Assembly: GCF_000321225.1 (NCBI RefSeq)
Contig: NW_004450380.1
Coordinates: 2,969,397 to 3,033,396, forward strand
Source: Odobenus rosmarus divergens
Taxonomy: Eukaryota > Chordata > Mammalia > Carnivora > Odobenidae
Length of the DNA: 64,000 nt
Direction: 5' to 3'
A program made the position numbers and the translations under genes. Below, piece after piece: positions 46,557 through 59,379 of this stretch. Numbering within the stretch: position 1 is the first letter of the stretch; the number at the start of each line of letters is the position of its first letter. Below the pieces are notes generated by a model. The model was not told the DNA's origin and searched no databases. It saw nothing but the letters and a program-made list of their open reading frames with translations.

Positions 46557-47679
46557 TTCATCAACTGTAAGACACACTCGATGAAGAGTCAGATGCACCA
46601 TTTTATTGGGTTCTACTAAGAAAAAGCATAAGCAAACTACGTCAAGTTAGCTGTTGTGAAATGGTTTCCAGTTCCAGGAATACAAAATTGTGAAAAAATA
46701 TATGGTTTGGAATTAATGAAATACTGCATCACTGTGTATACCTCCAAGTTTTGGCAGAATGGAAGTCATGCTCTGCATAACTGATGTGTGAGAACAGGAC
46801 GTTTGCGTCACCTCAGCCACATCAGGCCCTGAGGTTCCGGCCACCCCTCCATCTCTCGGGGCTTCTCCACTGAACAGACTGTGTTGCTCTCCTCCACTCT
46901 TAGCATCACCCAAACTCATTCACCACCACTTCCGGTTCTTTGTTTGCAGCATCCTCTGAGTCAGTTCTCATAAAACAGACTATCATAAGTCACTCAAAAC
47001 CCCAAACACAACCCTGATCTAAAGTTACATTGCTTGTGCCAAGTTAACGGTCTGGCCAAATTTGGCCATATTCTGGAGGTGACTCAATGCACAAGCGTTC
47101 CCAGCATCTTCTTTCAATACTGAGTTAAGCAGGGCAATTTCCCTTGGAACGGAGTTTAAATCAGTTGTTCACATTTCTTTTCCCGCCTACCACACAGCTC
47201 TCTCTAAATTACCAAGGGAAAGCACTTAGGAGGACAATTTGGGTAGAGGAGCAGCAGCAGATGGACTTCAAAGCCATTCTGACAGACTGTACAGACAGGT
47301 CCTGAATGTTCTGGAATCTGAGCTGGCTATTTTTCACTGACAGCACTGACCTTCAAGACCATTAACATGTACAGGAACTGAAGAAAGATACATAAAGACA
47401 TATATAGAAACCATATAGGAACTAAACCAAAATGGGGCACAGGGTTTCTGCATGCTACTTATTACCTGCAATGCCAAGGAGTGGGTGGGTGCTCATCTAA
47501 AACACCAGCCAGGGTCCTTGGTGGCCAAGAGCCCGCTGCATTCCTTGACTATACAAAGATCTGACAGTGAACTGTCCACTCAGCGGTCATTTTCCCATGA
47601 TGCAAAAAACATTCTTCAGATGTTTTTTAAAAATATTTTTTCATGATGATAGATAAATCATAACTATTAAAAGTCAGAA

Positions 47680-47882
47680 GGGGGCACCTGGGTGGCTCAG
47701 CTGGTTAAGTGTCCAACTCTTGGTTTCAGCTGAGGTCATGATCCCAGGGTCGTGAGATCAAGCTCCACATCAGGCTCTCATACTCGGCAGGGAGTCTGCT
47801 TCTCTCCCTTTCCCTCTGCCCCTCCCTCTGCTAGTGCTCTCTCTCTCTCTAAAATGGATAAATAAATCTTTAACTAAATAAA
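47680..47882 (+). mobile_element. CAN-SINE with 11-bp duplication
   Basis: Head GGGGCACCTGGGTGGCTCAG to an AAATAA-rich tail. TAAAAGTCAGA is repeated at 47668-47678 and 47883-47893. Confidence 0.94.
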
Positions 47883-49836
47883 TAAAAGTCAGATTATGCT
47901 GCTTGTGGTCTGGCCATTAAAACCCCCCACTTCTTTACACTATCCTTTATAACGATTACTCTCAGAATTGCCCCTTGAAGAAGACACTCAAACTTCTTAA
48001 TTTGTGAGATTCAACAGTTCTCCTACCGCTCACTATCACAAATAAAAGAATCGGGTTTTCCTTTTCCTGGGTTATACACAGATTTAATTAGTTACTTTAA
48101 ATAAAAAAAAATAAAATTCCAAATGATTCTTTCTTTCCCTCCAGCCTTATTTTGCACATGCTCCTCATTTTCCCCCAACATCTAAATGCAAAACAGAACG
48201 TATTTGCTGAAGGAATCAGGGTTTGATAATTACAGCAAGCATAACTGAATTTGCATATGTGAGGTTTCCAACTTTGAATTCAGAGACTACGAATGGCCTA
48301 ACAGCCCAAACAAGAATTAATCTGCTGTTTCTGAAAAAAAAATTAGTAAATTATCAATGGTGGTTAAAGAAATGCTGGTTTTAAAGAAAATAACAGAAAT
48401 ACTCCTAAGTGAAGATGATTATGGTAAAGCTTATTTGGAGGAGAAAAAAATATAAACCAAAGTATTATCTGTAAAAGGTAAGCCCAAAGAGCTGAAATGC
48501 AAGGATCGCTTTGGGAAATAGGGAAAAACGAAACTGAAGGAAACAAGGCATGAAAAAAAGGGAGGATTAAGAGAACAATGAATGAGTCGACAACAAAAAA
48601 GTTACAAAGACTCCCAGGAAAGAGAATTACTGATGGTCAGTTATCTATTTGGATTATCATGATGAAAAAGAGAAGATCAACAAGAATTGAAAAAAAAAAA
48701 GGTAAACTCATGATTTTATATGGTTGTCTCCTGATCTAATTCAGCCCGTGAATCAGAAAGCTGATTTTCCGAAGCAAATGAAAGCAGCAGTAGCTTATTG
48801 GTAAGCGGGCAGAATACTGGGTGATGGGCATCGTTGTTAACCAGTACTCCAATCAAATTAATTTGAGAAGACTGTGATACTCGCCTCTCAGAGTCTCCTG
48901 TGAAAGACTAAGGAAAGATAACCCCCCTATTCCGGGCATGGCTGGCATTCTATGCAAAAGAAACACTGAAAGTCAACATATGCCAACAATATGTTTTGTA
49001 GGCTAGTGTAGACGCTCCAGATTCTTGCTAAGCTAAAGCGGATATTGCCCTGGGTACACACTGCAGCAGAGAGTCGTAAAAACACTTCCTAAAACGAGGA
49101 GCCTCAACTCCCCAATGTCCTCAAGGGCATATACAGTGTCCTGTCCCAAGAGAAGTTGGCCGCCCTTCCTTATTCAGGGGTTAGTGCAAACCTACTCGAG
49201 GTGAAGTCTAAGTATCTTTAGTTTTAGGAAGGCACTAGATTCCAAACAGAAAGGTAGTCATCAGCTAGAGTAGGTAGCAATTAGAGGCTGAACAGGACGC
49301 TCTAAGAATCTAAAACAAAGGAACTTGATAGGCATGTAATCATGAAATCCCCAAAATATCCCAGAAAGTGATAAAAATAAATACCTTTGGGTAAAGTGTT
49401 GATATGTCCCCAAAGAGGAATTCAAGATAGCTAGACCTCTTTGGTCATAATATCAACTATTATCCGTGTATTCAGGAGAAAGAAATAAGGCGAGATGATA
49501 CTCTCTTTTTGTTTTTCTTCTATATTTAAATTTATTTATTACATTGGGAAACATGTCTGCATGTTGATCTACTGGACTCCAGCTATACAAAATCTTTAAA
49601 TTAACTAAAAATATTTTGCAGGCTGTTACTCTGAAGAGAGGAGGTAGGGAAAGCACATCTCAAGGTAACTAGCTTACATGTAGGGTTCAAATTAACAAAC
49701 AGCAACAATAAGAAAAATTGGTTATACTTTCCAAAGCACATACTGTGATTAGTCTGCTGCCTGTTCTTCAACCACAGTATTATATATCACAAATGAAACC
49801 CAGAAGTTTAACACCAAGTGAGATTAAAATGTGTTT

Positions 49837-50025
49837 AGGGGGCACCTGGGCGGCTCAGTCCGATTCTTGATTTTAGCTCAGGTTATGATCTCAGGGTTAT
49901 GGGATCAAGCCCTGTGTCCTCAGGCTCTGTGCTCAGTGCTCTAATCAAATTCTGATTCGTCTGGTTATCCCTCTCCCTCTGCTCCTGCCCCTGCTCTCTC
50001 TCTCAAATAAATAAATATCTTTTTA
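49837..50025 (+). mobile_element. CAN-SINE with internal deletion in the tRNA-like head
   Basis: GGGGGCACCTGGGCGGCTCAG jumps after CAGTC straight to CGATTCTTGATTTTAG; the usual GGTTAAGC piece is missing. AAAATGTGTT is repeated at 49826-49835 and 50026-50035. Confidence 0.92.
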
Positions 50026-50537
50026 AAAATGTGTTCAGTAAATTATACCTACTAAAGCACAACAGAACTTTAGATTTTCAATAATGATTTTTGTTCAAAT
50101 AAAAAAGCATTTTCTGTTTAACTTTTTTTGAGCACAATAATCTTTTTTATTTTAAATAATTAGAAACAAAATGGCTAATGGATATAATACTTTAAAGTGA
50201 AAAGAAACTAAAGTTAAAGTGTAACAGGCACCTTTACATGTTAACTCACAGATGTGATTAAATTAATGTCCTGAGGGATGGAGGGTATAATTAGGGAAAA
50301 CATATTTCTCCTTAATCTTTACATCATTTGCCCTGTATAAATATTGGTAGTGGTCACATACTGCTAATATTTCCCAGACAAGTGTTTTCAAGATGGTGGC
50401 TACAATGCAGTTGGTAACTCCGTTCCCAAGTTGTGGGCTATAGGGCAATGATATAAATTAAAGCTGTAGATGAACAGGAGACAGACAGGGGAGTCAGTGC
50501 AGAACAAGGCCACAAGGCAAGATAAAGAAAGTGTCAG

Positions 50538-50729
50538 GGGCACCTGGGTGGCTTAGTTGGTTAAGCATCCGCCTCTTGATTTCAGTTCAGGTCATGATCT
50601 CAGGGTCCTGGGATGGAGCCCTGTGTTGGGGTCTGCACTCATCGGGAAGTCTGTTTGAGATTCTCTCCCTCTCCCTTTACCCCTACCTCCTACCACCCCA
50701 ATACCTAAATAAATCTTTTTTTTAAAAAG
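50538..50729 (+). mobile_element. CAN-SINE
   Basis: Complete head GGGGCACCTGGGTGGCTTAG to AAATAAATCTTTTTTTT. No clear target duplication. Confidence 0.9.
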
Positions 50730-50839
50730 TGGTAGATCATTCCATATTCAATTGCCCATGAGGTCATACCTCTGTGTCACTTGTACATATTCACCCCTTT
50801 TTATTCATTCCCATCGCTGCCACCTGTCTCGGACCTTCA

Positions 50840-51485
50840 AGATCTCTTGCTTTCAACTTCCCAAGGTAGGCTCTCTGCCTGCCCACCCCACCGTCTTTTG
50901 TCAATCCACCCTTCAAACTGCCACCAGAAAAGAGAATATGAGATCTACCCTGTGGCTGCAGCAAAAAGACAAAATTCTTCAACATGACATCGAAGGCCCT
51001 CCACAATCTGCCCTCCCGCTACCTTCTTGCTGCGCCCCACGCTCAGCTGCGTGTTTTTGTTACACTGGTTTTTTTGCCATTCCTAGTCATGCCCTGTCCT
51101 CGCTCAGTTCTCTATCTCTGTCCATATGCTTCCTATTTAAAAAATAATTTGGTCACTGTCTTTGTTGCTCATAATTTTATTCATCCTTCAAGATACAACT
51201 TAAATGACACCTCCTTCAGGAAGGTTTCCTACAGCCTACTAATTTTACTTCACTATACTCTCATAGCACTTTATTCACATATAAACTACAGCATTTACCA
51301 TATTCTACTCTGAATTGAAGCTAATTATGTAAAAGTCAATCTCTACCGCTGGACTAAAAGCAACTGAACACCGCAAGTCGCAGCTCTTAAGCACTTTATG
51401 GCATTTATTTGCTCATATGTCTTTTCTTTTTCAATAAACCGTAAGTCCCCTGAGGTCATGATCCACATCTCCCTTTAAAAAATAT
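50840..51485 (+). mobile_element. L2 LINE 3' region
   Basis: 'acatcgaaggccctccacaatctgccctcccgctacc', 'tcaagatacaacttaaatgacacctccttcaggaagg' and 'cctgaggtcatgatccacatctc' follow L2 order over about 650 bp. Confidence 0.7.
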
Positions 51486-52194
51486 TTTAAATAAAAAATT
51501 AAATACATATTTCCAATATAAATATAATACTTAATATACATTATATGTAAGTGTATAAATACAGGTATCCTCTGCTTTTCAAAATTTCATGTTATGCCAC
51601 TTTGCTTTTACAAAAGACCTATATTAAAATTAGTACCTGTCTTCACTAACCAGAGGAAACCTGAAGAGGATTTCTACTTTTACTGGAAAAGGCAAAAAGC
51701 AAAAATAGCGTTCAGCATTTATTTTGCAGAGAGCTGTTATAAGACCCCCGTCCACCCTCCACCCTGAGCAGCGAGAGTACCCCGCCCAGCTCCTTCCCCA
51801 AGAACTACACTCAGCATCTCAGCATCCAGCCGCCAGGCCTGTGACCTGGGTCTGCGAGCATCTATCTCTGCGCGCCTTTTTTTAAAGATGTATTTTGTGC
51901 ATCCATTAGTAAAATGTGTTTTAAGGTATCAGAAAAGCCCGAGAGGTTATTTTTTGGCTCTGAGAATGCTCAAAATTTTTTCCATATAATGGTAATTGCG
52001 TCTTTGCTTTACACCATTTCAGATTAGTAAAGATTTCACAAGGAACGCTCTACTTTCAGATACTGGGGGAAAGCTATATATCATGCATGGTAGTACTTAT
52101 GATGCACATCAAGGTTCCATTTACCTACTACCCACTGAATAAACAGAAATCACCCACATCTTCCAGTACTGGTAGAACAGGACAATATCCTTTG

Positions 52195-52478
52195 TGCTCC
52201 CGCCCATCTCATTCCTCCTCCATCTTCCAGAGGTGATCACTATCTTAATTTTGGTTTCTTATTCCCTTGTTTTTATAATAGTCTTATCCCATATGCATGT
52301 ATCCCTAAACAACATATTGTTTAGTTTTACATGCTTTTGGTTGCTTATAAACGGAATCATACTGCATTTATTATTTTGCAAATTTTTGTGTTTGTTTTTG
52401 GTTTTTGGCTCAACATTATGTTCGTAAGATTCACATATGTTGAAGCACGTAGCTAAACTTCATTCATTTTCACTACCT
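52195..52478 (-). mobile_element. Old LINE-1 3' segment, minus part of a second inverted copy
   Basis: 'aatcatactgcatttattattttgc' and 'attcacatatgttgaagcacgtagctaaacttcattcattttcac' are old L1 3' text in reverse. The right end stops in the segment that in L1 follows 'ggaatactacacagcagtg'. Confidence 0.7.
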
Positions 52479-52481
52479 AAA

Positions 52482-52622
52482 AGAACCTCTTGCAAATGAG
52501 CTCCGGGAGGCACATCTGAGAAGAATGTCCATAGTAACACTGTTTGTTAATGCAAAATACTGCAAATGACCCAAATGTTCATTATCAGGAGGCTACATAA
52601 ATAAATCATGGTATTTTCTACA
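52482..52622 (+). mobile_element. Old LINE-1 5' segment, inverted relative to its 3' part
   Basis: 'tgcaaatgagctccgggaggcacatctgagaagaatgtcc' to 'ggaggctacataaataaatcatggtatttt' is old L1 in plus orientation and is the text that directly precedes the minus-strand part at 52195-52478. Confidence 0.7.
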
Positions 52623-52690
52623 CTTGCACCTCCTAATGTGTCTGGCATGTAGTAGGCCCTCTATAAATATTTATTGAATAGATAAATAGA
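52623..52690 (+). mobile_element. L2 or MIR 3' end fragment
   Basis: 'ctggcatgtagtaggccctctataaatatttattgaatag' is the shared 3' end of L2/MIR-type repeats. Confidence 0.55.
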
Positions 52691-53660
52691 CTTGAGGAAA
52701 ATATATAACTGATTCATGATGGCCTCCTCCCCCAAGCCCAGGACATACTCAGATGCTCAGTAAACATCTGAGACATTCACCCGCAAAATCATGTGAGCCC
52801 CTAAGACTAGCAGTGGGCAGATGGTCAGATAAACTGACAACTCGTATCATCTGAGTTGAGACAAGTCAGGCGACAAAATGGCAACTATGATATGTCTACC
52901 CGAAACAAGCTAGGCGGACAGGTGTAATTTCTGATGGTGGTAATTCTACCTGCTTTCTTCTGAGTCCTTACACACCACCGTGGTTCACAGGCATCCCTCT
53001 CTCTCCCACAACACTCCCCTCGCCCTGCCCCCCTCTATCTTCTTTGCTACTCCCCTCTTCAGATAAGCCTGCTCTGGTACACCTGGGAAGGATTTAGGGA
53101 TGGGGGCAAGAGTTGACTTTTTGATTTCCCTTCTCTGCCTAGCTATCTCGAGCTCTGACTTAGCCCCTTGACAATAACATTTTGTTGGACAATGATTTAT
53201 CTCTCACAGTGTCACCATCTGAACATTACATACCCATTTTAAGGCAGTCAAACTACCCTGCTTGTTGCCTTTTTAACATATTTGATGTCAGCTCTTCAGC
53301 AGAAGCAAACCCCTAGAAAAATGATCACCATGCCAGCATGCTACTAGTCTATTTCCCATTTTACTGAAATAGAAACTAATTTTCAGGATAATGCTGTCGG
53401 TGAAGATGCAGGGGGAAGACAAATTACACCAAACCAAATGAATATGTGTTTATCTGCAGCGTTAGTCAATTATTTTCAAAAGAACTGGTATAGAAAATAA
53501 TGAAAAGGAATTAAATCCAAAGGTAAAGAAAAGACTGCCAACTACAGACAAGTTTTTCCATGAAATTTAAGATTATTCACACAAGTTCATCTCACTTTGA
53601 CTTGACTTCATCATTTTACCATGGTCATAATTTAAACCTGAATATTTAGTCCCCCAAAAA

Positions 53661-53685
53661 GAAAGAAGGAAGGAAGGAAGGAAAA
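53661..53685. repeat. (GGAA)n microsatellite
   Basis: GAAAGAAGGAAGGAAGGAAGG run. Such runs can bind ETS factors in other contexts; nothing here shows that. Confidence 0.9.
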
Positions 53686-54497
53686 GAGAGAAAAGCCATA
53701 TTCTGACACAGCAGACATAACAGAAATACAAACAAAGCCGACACATCATTCTTTCCTTTGTTTCTGTTTCCATAACTAAATCTTCCTCTCTCCCCTGTCC
53801 CATCACTCCCTGCAAAACCCCCCTCCCACCCTTCTCTTCTGCATTTCTCTTGCTTCTCTTGGCAAAGACCCTGGGAAGGGATTCAAGAGTGGCCAGTCCT
53901 CACTCCTTAGCTCCAATTTGTCCGTGGGCATGCCTCTTCCTCTCAAATTTGAACTACCATTTCACTGCAAATAATTAAACACTTTTTTTTACATTCTGGA
54001 TCCTTCCCTGGGTTGCTACATTTCTTATATGTGCTTTGGCTCATGCACACCTGTGCTCAGGAAATATTGCTACTAGATTTGAGTAGCCTCCAAATCCTTC
54101 TTCGAGCAAAACAGATCTGTCATATCAATACGGTGTCTTCCACATACTTCAATCAAATCCAGTAGCTTCCCTGACCTTTTGTTTATATCTTCCAAGGATC
54201 TTCATGATCTAACTCTGTTAGTTAGCCCTGCCTAAAAGCAGGAGACCTAGAAAAGCCATAACTTACCTTACTGATTAGTTTCTCTCAAGCCTTAGGAAGT
54301 CATGAAGGAAATCTTTACTTCAGATTTAATTTCACTCCAAAATCTAGAATTGTGTGCTTGGATATAAAGGACAGGATCCTTGGCAGGAAAATGCCAGTCT
54401 GATGTTGGGGTCCATACCAGCCAAGGTAGGGACTCTGTGTGCAATTATTGCAGACACATTAGGAAAAGAAGGGAAACCAACATGTTTTAATAGCTAC

Positions 54498-54645
54498 AGT
54501 GAGCCCGGTACTATATGAGGTGCTTTCACACATTCCTTTATCTCTACTGAACGTGGATGGAGTTCCTATCACCTTCGTTTTACAGATGAGGAGACTAAGG
54601 CTCAGAGGGGCCTAACGGTGGTGTCAGAATTTAAATACAGGTTTT
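54498..54645 (+). repeat. MIR SINE core
   Basis: 'gagcccggtactatatgaggtgctttcacac' and 'ttttacagatgaggagactaaggctcagaggggc' are MIR core. Confidence 0.75.
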
Positions 54646-54749
54646 TCTGGTCCTCATGCTCCAAAGCAGGAAAAGTGAAACCCGAAGCCATCTTAAGAGG
54701 GCCAAGGCCACAAAATACATTTCTGCCAATACAACCACACATGACGCAG

Positions 54750-55192
54750 ACTGCTTGTCAAGTAAGGCCCTTGACGCTCTGGCCCCTGCTTCTTTCCTCA
54801 CCTTCTCGCCATCCTTTGCCATAAATCTCCCTTCCTCCAGCCACACAGAACACCATGCTGCTCCCTAAAGTGCTGATGAATGGTTCTGTGCCCTTCCCTA
54901 GGCCCTTCCCTTCGTCTGAGATGCCCTTCCCCCTTGCTTCATCACTCTATCTCCCACTCCAAAGTTCAGCTCAAGGGTCACCTCCTTCAAGACACTTTCC
55001 ACACCTTCCAGTCTGATTTAGATGCTCCTCCTCCACAGCAAGTCCGTTCCCATCCATAGTACTCATTCTACTTGACCATAACTGCTCATGTATTTGTCCA
55101 TTTCTCCTATAAGCTACAAAGTTACCCTAGAGAGGAGAACCCACATTTTATTTCCCTTTGTATCTCTAGCACACAGTACAGGGACTGGTCCA
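54750..55192 (+). mobile_element. L2 LINE 3' region
   Basis: 'aaggcccttgacgctctggcccctgcttc', 'agttcagctcaagggtcacctccttcaag' and 'tatctctagcacacagtacaggg' follow L2 order. Confidence 0.75.
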
Positions 55193-56061
55193 TCAAGAAA
55201 GACAACGGGGACAAATGGCCAGAAACCACAGGATACTGGGATCCCCATACTTTAAAAACCGGAGGGATCGAACTCTTGCCAGTGATTAAGTAAAAGCGAG
55301 ACAGTAACCCATCAGGACTGCTAACCATCTGCTGACAGTAAGTGAGGCACGGGGCTGGATGAGCCCAAACATCCATTCCAGCTCCAACAACCTGGGGCTG
55401 CAGATGCTCCTGATCAGGGTTTTCTGACCAGGACGAGCCACCATCTCAGAAGCAAGCGTGGCCCAACAGTGAGAGGCCAGGGACGGGAGTCAGAAGACTG
55501 GGATCCAGGCCTGACCCTACTGGCTGTGACTTTAAGGGAGGTGAGCTTCCCCAGTTATAAAATGAAAGGAGCAGAGAGAGGTGGGTAGAGATGGCCAACA
55601 AGATGGCCATCTTGTAGAAGACTACATCTGACAACAGTTCCATTTTCCCACCATTTACTGTGTTCTCACGCGAGACACCGATGCCTAAAGTTCTCTGCCC
55701 ATCCAGCACCAATGCTCTCTTTGGTCTCATGGTTCCTCTTCTAAACAGTAAGATATAATATGCACAGAGAAAATGAGTAAAATCTACATATTTTGAGTGC
55801 ACTGGACAGGATATTTTGGGGAAAAAAATTAATAAGACAAACAAATGCAGACAAAATCGGAGTTCCGAAGGGAAATCAGTATTGACAGAAAATTTCATCA
55901 GCTGCAGGTACGACAGACAATGTTCATGGATTTAACACTTGCATATGTGACCAAGCTTGATGCTGAAGGTCCAAACTATGTAATCCTTTGTAATTTTATT
56001 GAGAAAGGTATTTGGATCCTCCTCGTTGTAATGCTGATGTTCACAGAAAAAGGGCCATTAA

Positions 56062-56252
56062 GGGTGCCTGGGTGGCTCAGCTGGTTAAGCGACTGCCTTC
56101 GGCTCAGGTCATGATCCTGGAGTCCTGGGATCAAGTCCCACATAGGGCTCCCTGCTCAGCGGGGAGTCTGCTTCTCCCTCTGACCCTCCCCCGTCTCATG
56201 CTCTCTCTATTTCATTCTCTCTCTCAAATAAACAAATAAAATAGTAAAAAAA
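56062..56252 (+). mobile_element. CAN-SINE with 15-bp duplication
   Basis: GGGTGCCTGGGTGGCTCAGC to AAATAAAATAGT and an A-run. AAAAAGGGCCATTAA at 56047-56061 and AAAAAGGCCCATTAA at 56253-56267 differ at one base. Confidence 0.94.
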
Positions 56253-57489
56253 AAAAAGGCCCATTAACTAATGATGATGATTCACAGGTTTTGTTATTCT
56301 TGGCTGTTTGTAATAAAAGCAAAAATGGGTAAAGTGGCAAGAATCTTTTCTCTGCCTGAAAATGATGCTGACATGAAAACTAGCTGATGTTGGTGACAGA
56401 AGTGAAAGAAGTGAATAGAAAGATCAGCCAGAAATTAGCTATAGAAATTGCCTTAATACTGAATTTTCAGAATCATTACATATCTAGATTACTTAACTTT
56501 TTCAATTATATTTTACATCTTTCAAGGAGAGAGAAAGCAAGAATTACGTTATATGGTATTGTTACATTTGGAAATTCGTAAATGCCTTGGGACAGATTCC
56601 ACACCAATGCCTAAGGTCTCCTGTGCGGTATGTAGCCCCTTAAAATGGCAACATTAAAAAAAAAAAATCTACCCCCTTATCTCCAAAAACCGACTTAGTT
56701 GTTAAAATTCTCCTAGATGTTCTTGAGGATTCCCTAGGGAAGATGGAGTTAGATAAGGTTCAAATGTTTGCAGGCCACTGAAACGAATTGAAGATAATCA
56801 CAAGATAGTGTTTGTTACCTCCTCTTAATGCTCTCTCAGGCACTCTGAAAAAAGCCTCTCCTGTACCCTTCTTAGCAGAGCTGCACACACCCACTCTTCT
56901 GATATAAACTGAGTCAACCCTGATTTCCAGAAACATCATTTTCAAGCAAATGATTTTCTTAAGTTTTCCACTTTCCCCACATCAGCTGGCTGAGAGATGT
57001 CTGGGTTATAACTTCATTTTTAAGTGGAATGAGTCTTTAGAGAATACATTTTATCATGTCAGCATTTTGGATCCAAATTTCCTTCCCATCCTTTCCCCCC
57101 TAAAGTATCGGTTTGCATAAGATGCAAAGTGAGACGCACAGCTGCAAGCTTTCAAGATGGCTAAGGAAGGAAAACCGGATGAGTCACTAATTTGGCTCTC
57201 CAAACTGGACCCTCAAACACATGAACCATCCTTCTCTCCTACCTGGTGTTTCTGGAAGAGTTTATGTCAGTAATAGAAAATTTAAATACTCTCGTAGAAT
57301 TCCAATTTTTTTTTCCACTCCAGCTCTGAATAAAGTCCTGAATATTAAGACACATGGCCTAGTGCAGTGGTTTTCACACGGTACCCTCAGGATCCCTCAG
57401 AAGTCCTGGGGGGCCAAGAACGGGGCGGGCATCTTTAGGAGAGGCCCCAGGTCTCGTAAACCCATTTTACTATGATTCATATTTATGGG

Positions 57490-57605
57490 AATGTAAGCTC
57501 CATGAAAGCAAGGATTTCTCTCTGATTTGTTCACAGACACACTCCCATGCTTAAAACAGGGCCTGGGATCTGGTACGGGGCTTGGTAAAAACTTTCCAAA
57601 TGAAC
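57490..57605 (+). mobile_element. L2 LINE 3' end
   Basis: 'gtaagctccatgaaagcaaggatttctctctgatttgttcac' and 'acagggcctgggatctgg' are typical of the L2 terminus. Confidence 0.7.
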
Positions 57606-59379
57606 CGGGGAGAGAAGGGAGAGGGGTTGATGTTCGCAGCAGTGCTCTGAGGAAGGGGCGAGGGTTATGCTCACCTTACAGAGTCTCACTCCTAATACGA
57701 CATCATCCACAGAACCTCCCACATGGGCCAGTAGCTTTTTTTCATCTGCTTCACATAGGAAATTTCCCAGCACTTGACACGAGAAAGAGTCTGTGGTAGA
57801 GAAAAACTTTCAAAACCACTGACTTCATGGTGAGATTCAAAGGCAGCGGGTAACAAATCTCACTCCTTGCTCTGTTTCTAGCACTACCCTTGGGGCCTTA
57901 AGCAAGGGGTTTAATTTCTTTCATTTCACTTTATCATTTATCTTGCAGGGTGACTATACTTGGAATGATTGGAGAATTGGACGTTGTCAGAGACACAATC
58001 TTGCTAATGTTGCTTCCAGAACTGTGAAACAAGGGGAAGGCCTAGGTGACCCCCACCCTCCTTCTCAAGTTCAATGCCTCTGCGATTGAAGATCTTGGGC
58101 AGGGCTGTCCACATGGTTCTGTTATTCCTGAACATCCTTTCTGACTGAACAAGCCATATGGCTTTTGGTTCAGTTGCCAGGCAGCCCGGCCAAGCTCCCA
58201 TCAACATGTCAACCAGATAAGGTGGAGGGGAAGGAGAGGCAGATCCCCAAATGCTGGTTGTGCTGAACAGTAAAAAGAAAACAGGGACACAGAGTCGTGG
58301 GCCGGGGATCAAACTCGACAGCTGCAAAACCAATCATCTCTGAGTTTCACCATGTTTCAAGGAACATCCACAGAGGAAAAATCACAGTAGCCCTTAATAC
58401 ATGATAATGTCTCTCATGGGCTTACTTCTGGGATGACATTTTAAATACATGACAAAACCCAAAAAGCTACAGTTTCAGATCTTGCCAGCAATTGGGATTT
58501 TAGCTGAACTATAAAAGAGTCAAGGGAAGCTTATCAGGTAAGACACGAGGTCCTTCCTGATATGCTCTTATAAAACTAGAAGCCACTGGATCGCCAGGCA
58601 GTTTGTGCTGCTGGCATCACGTGTGAGAAAATAAAACTGTGCAAAGCTCCGTTTTCAAAACAGGATGAGACTGGGTTCTCCACTCTAGCATGGAAGGAGC
58701 GCAGAAGTCCCCACTCCATCCTAACGAGTAAAAAATGGAACAAACTGAAAAATCAACCATTCTTCTTAGAACTGTCAGACAAGTGAGATCACAGGGCAGA
58801 CTGCTGCCCCCAAACTGGGGAGACGGATACAGAGAATCACAGCTTATAGAAGCAGAAACCTCAGCAGGACCCAGTGCTGAGTCAGAAAACCTAAACTGTA
58901 ACAGATGAATTGCTGGAGATTCAGAGTGCACAAGTCTGAGAGTCAAAACATCTGGGGGGGACCCAGTCTGAGGGACCCCCACACTTTTGTGAGTTTTACC
59001 TCCAAGAGCTCTAGCAGACCCTCACAGTTAATACCATAGGAAAACCATCTCATGCTCCCAGCAGAGGGAAGGAAAAGCAACCACTTCAAAAAATGTCACC
59101 GAATTCTGTTCTTCTTTACCAGAGCTGGCCTCAGGAGAAACGATTTTACCATAGCCTACCCTGCTGGGGTTTCGCCAGAGCCTAACTGACCTGGGGAAAG
59201 GGCAATACCCGGCTCCAGCTCACTTTAGACACCTTGTCCCACCCAAGACGGGGAGAAAACTGAGAAGGACTGGTCAAGTTCACGGGACCTAATCACAGGA
59301 CTACAGACGCTTCCTGGTCCCTCAGACCTCGCCACTATGTTATTAAAGGTCTTTCACAATTACAAGGCATACTAAAAGG

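Noticed and set aside
53661..53685. (GGAA)n run as an ETS-dependent enhancer
   Set aside because: The run is short and nothing else in the sequence supports enhancer function.
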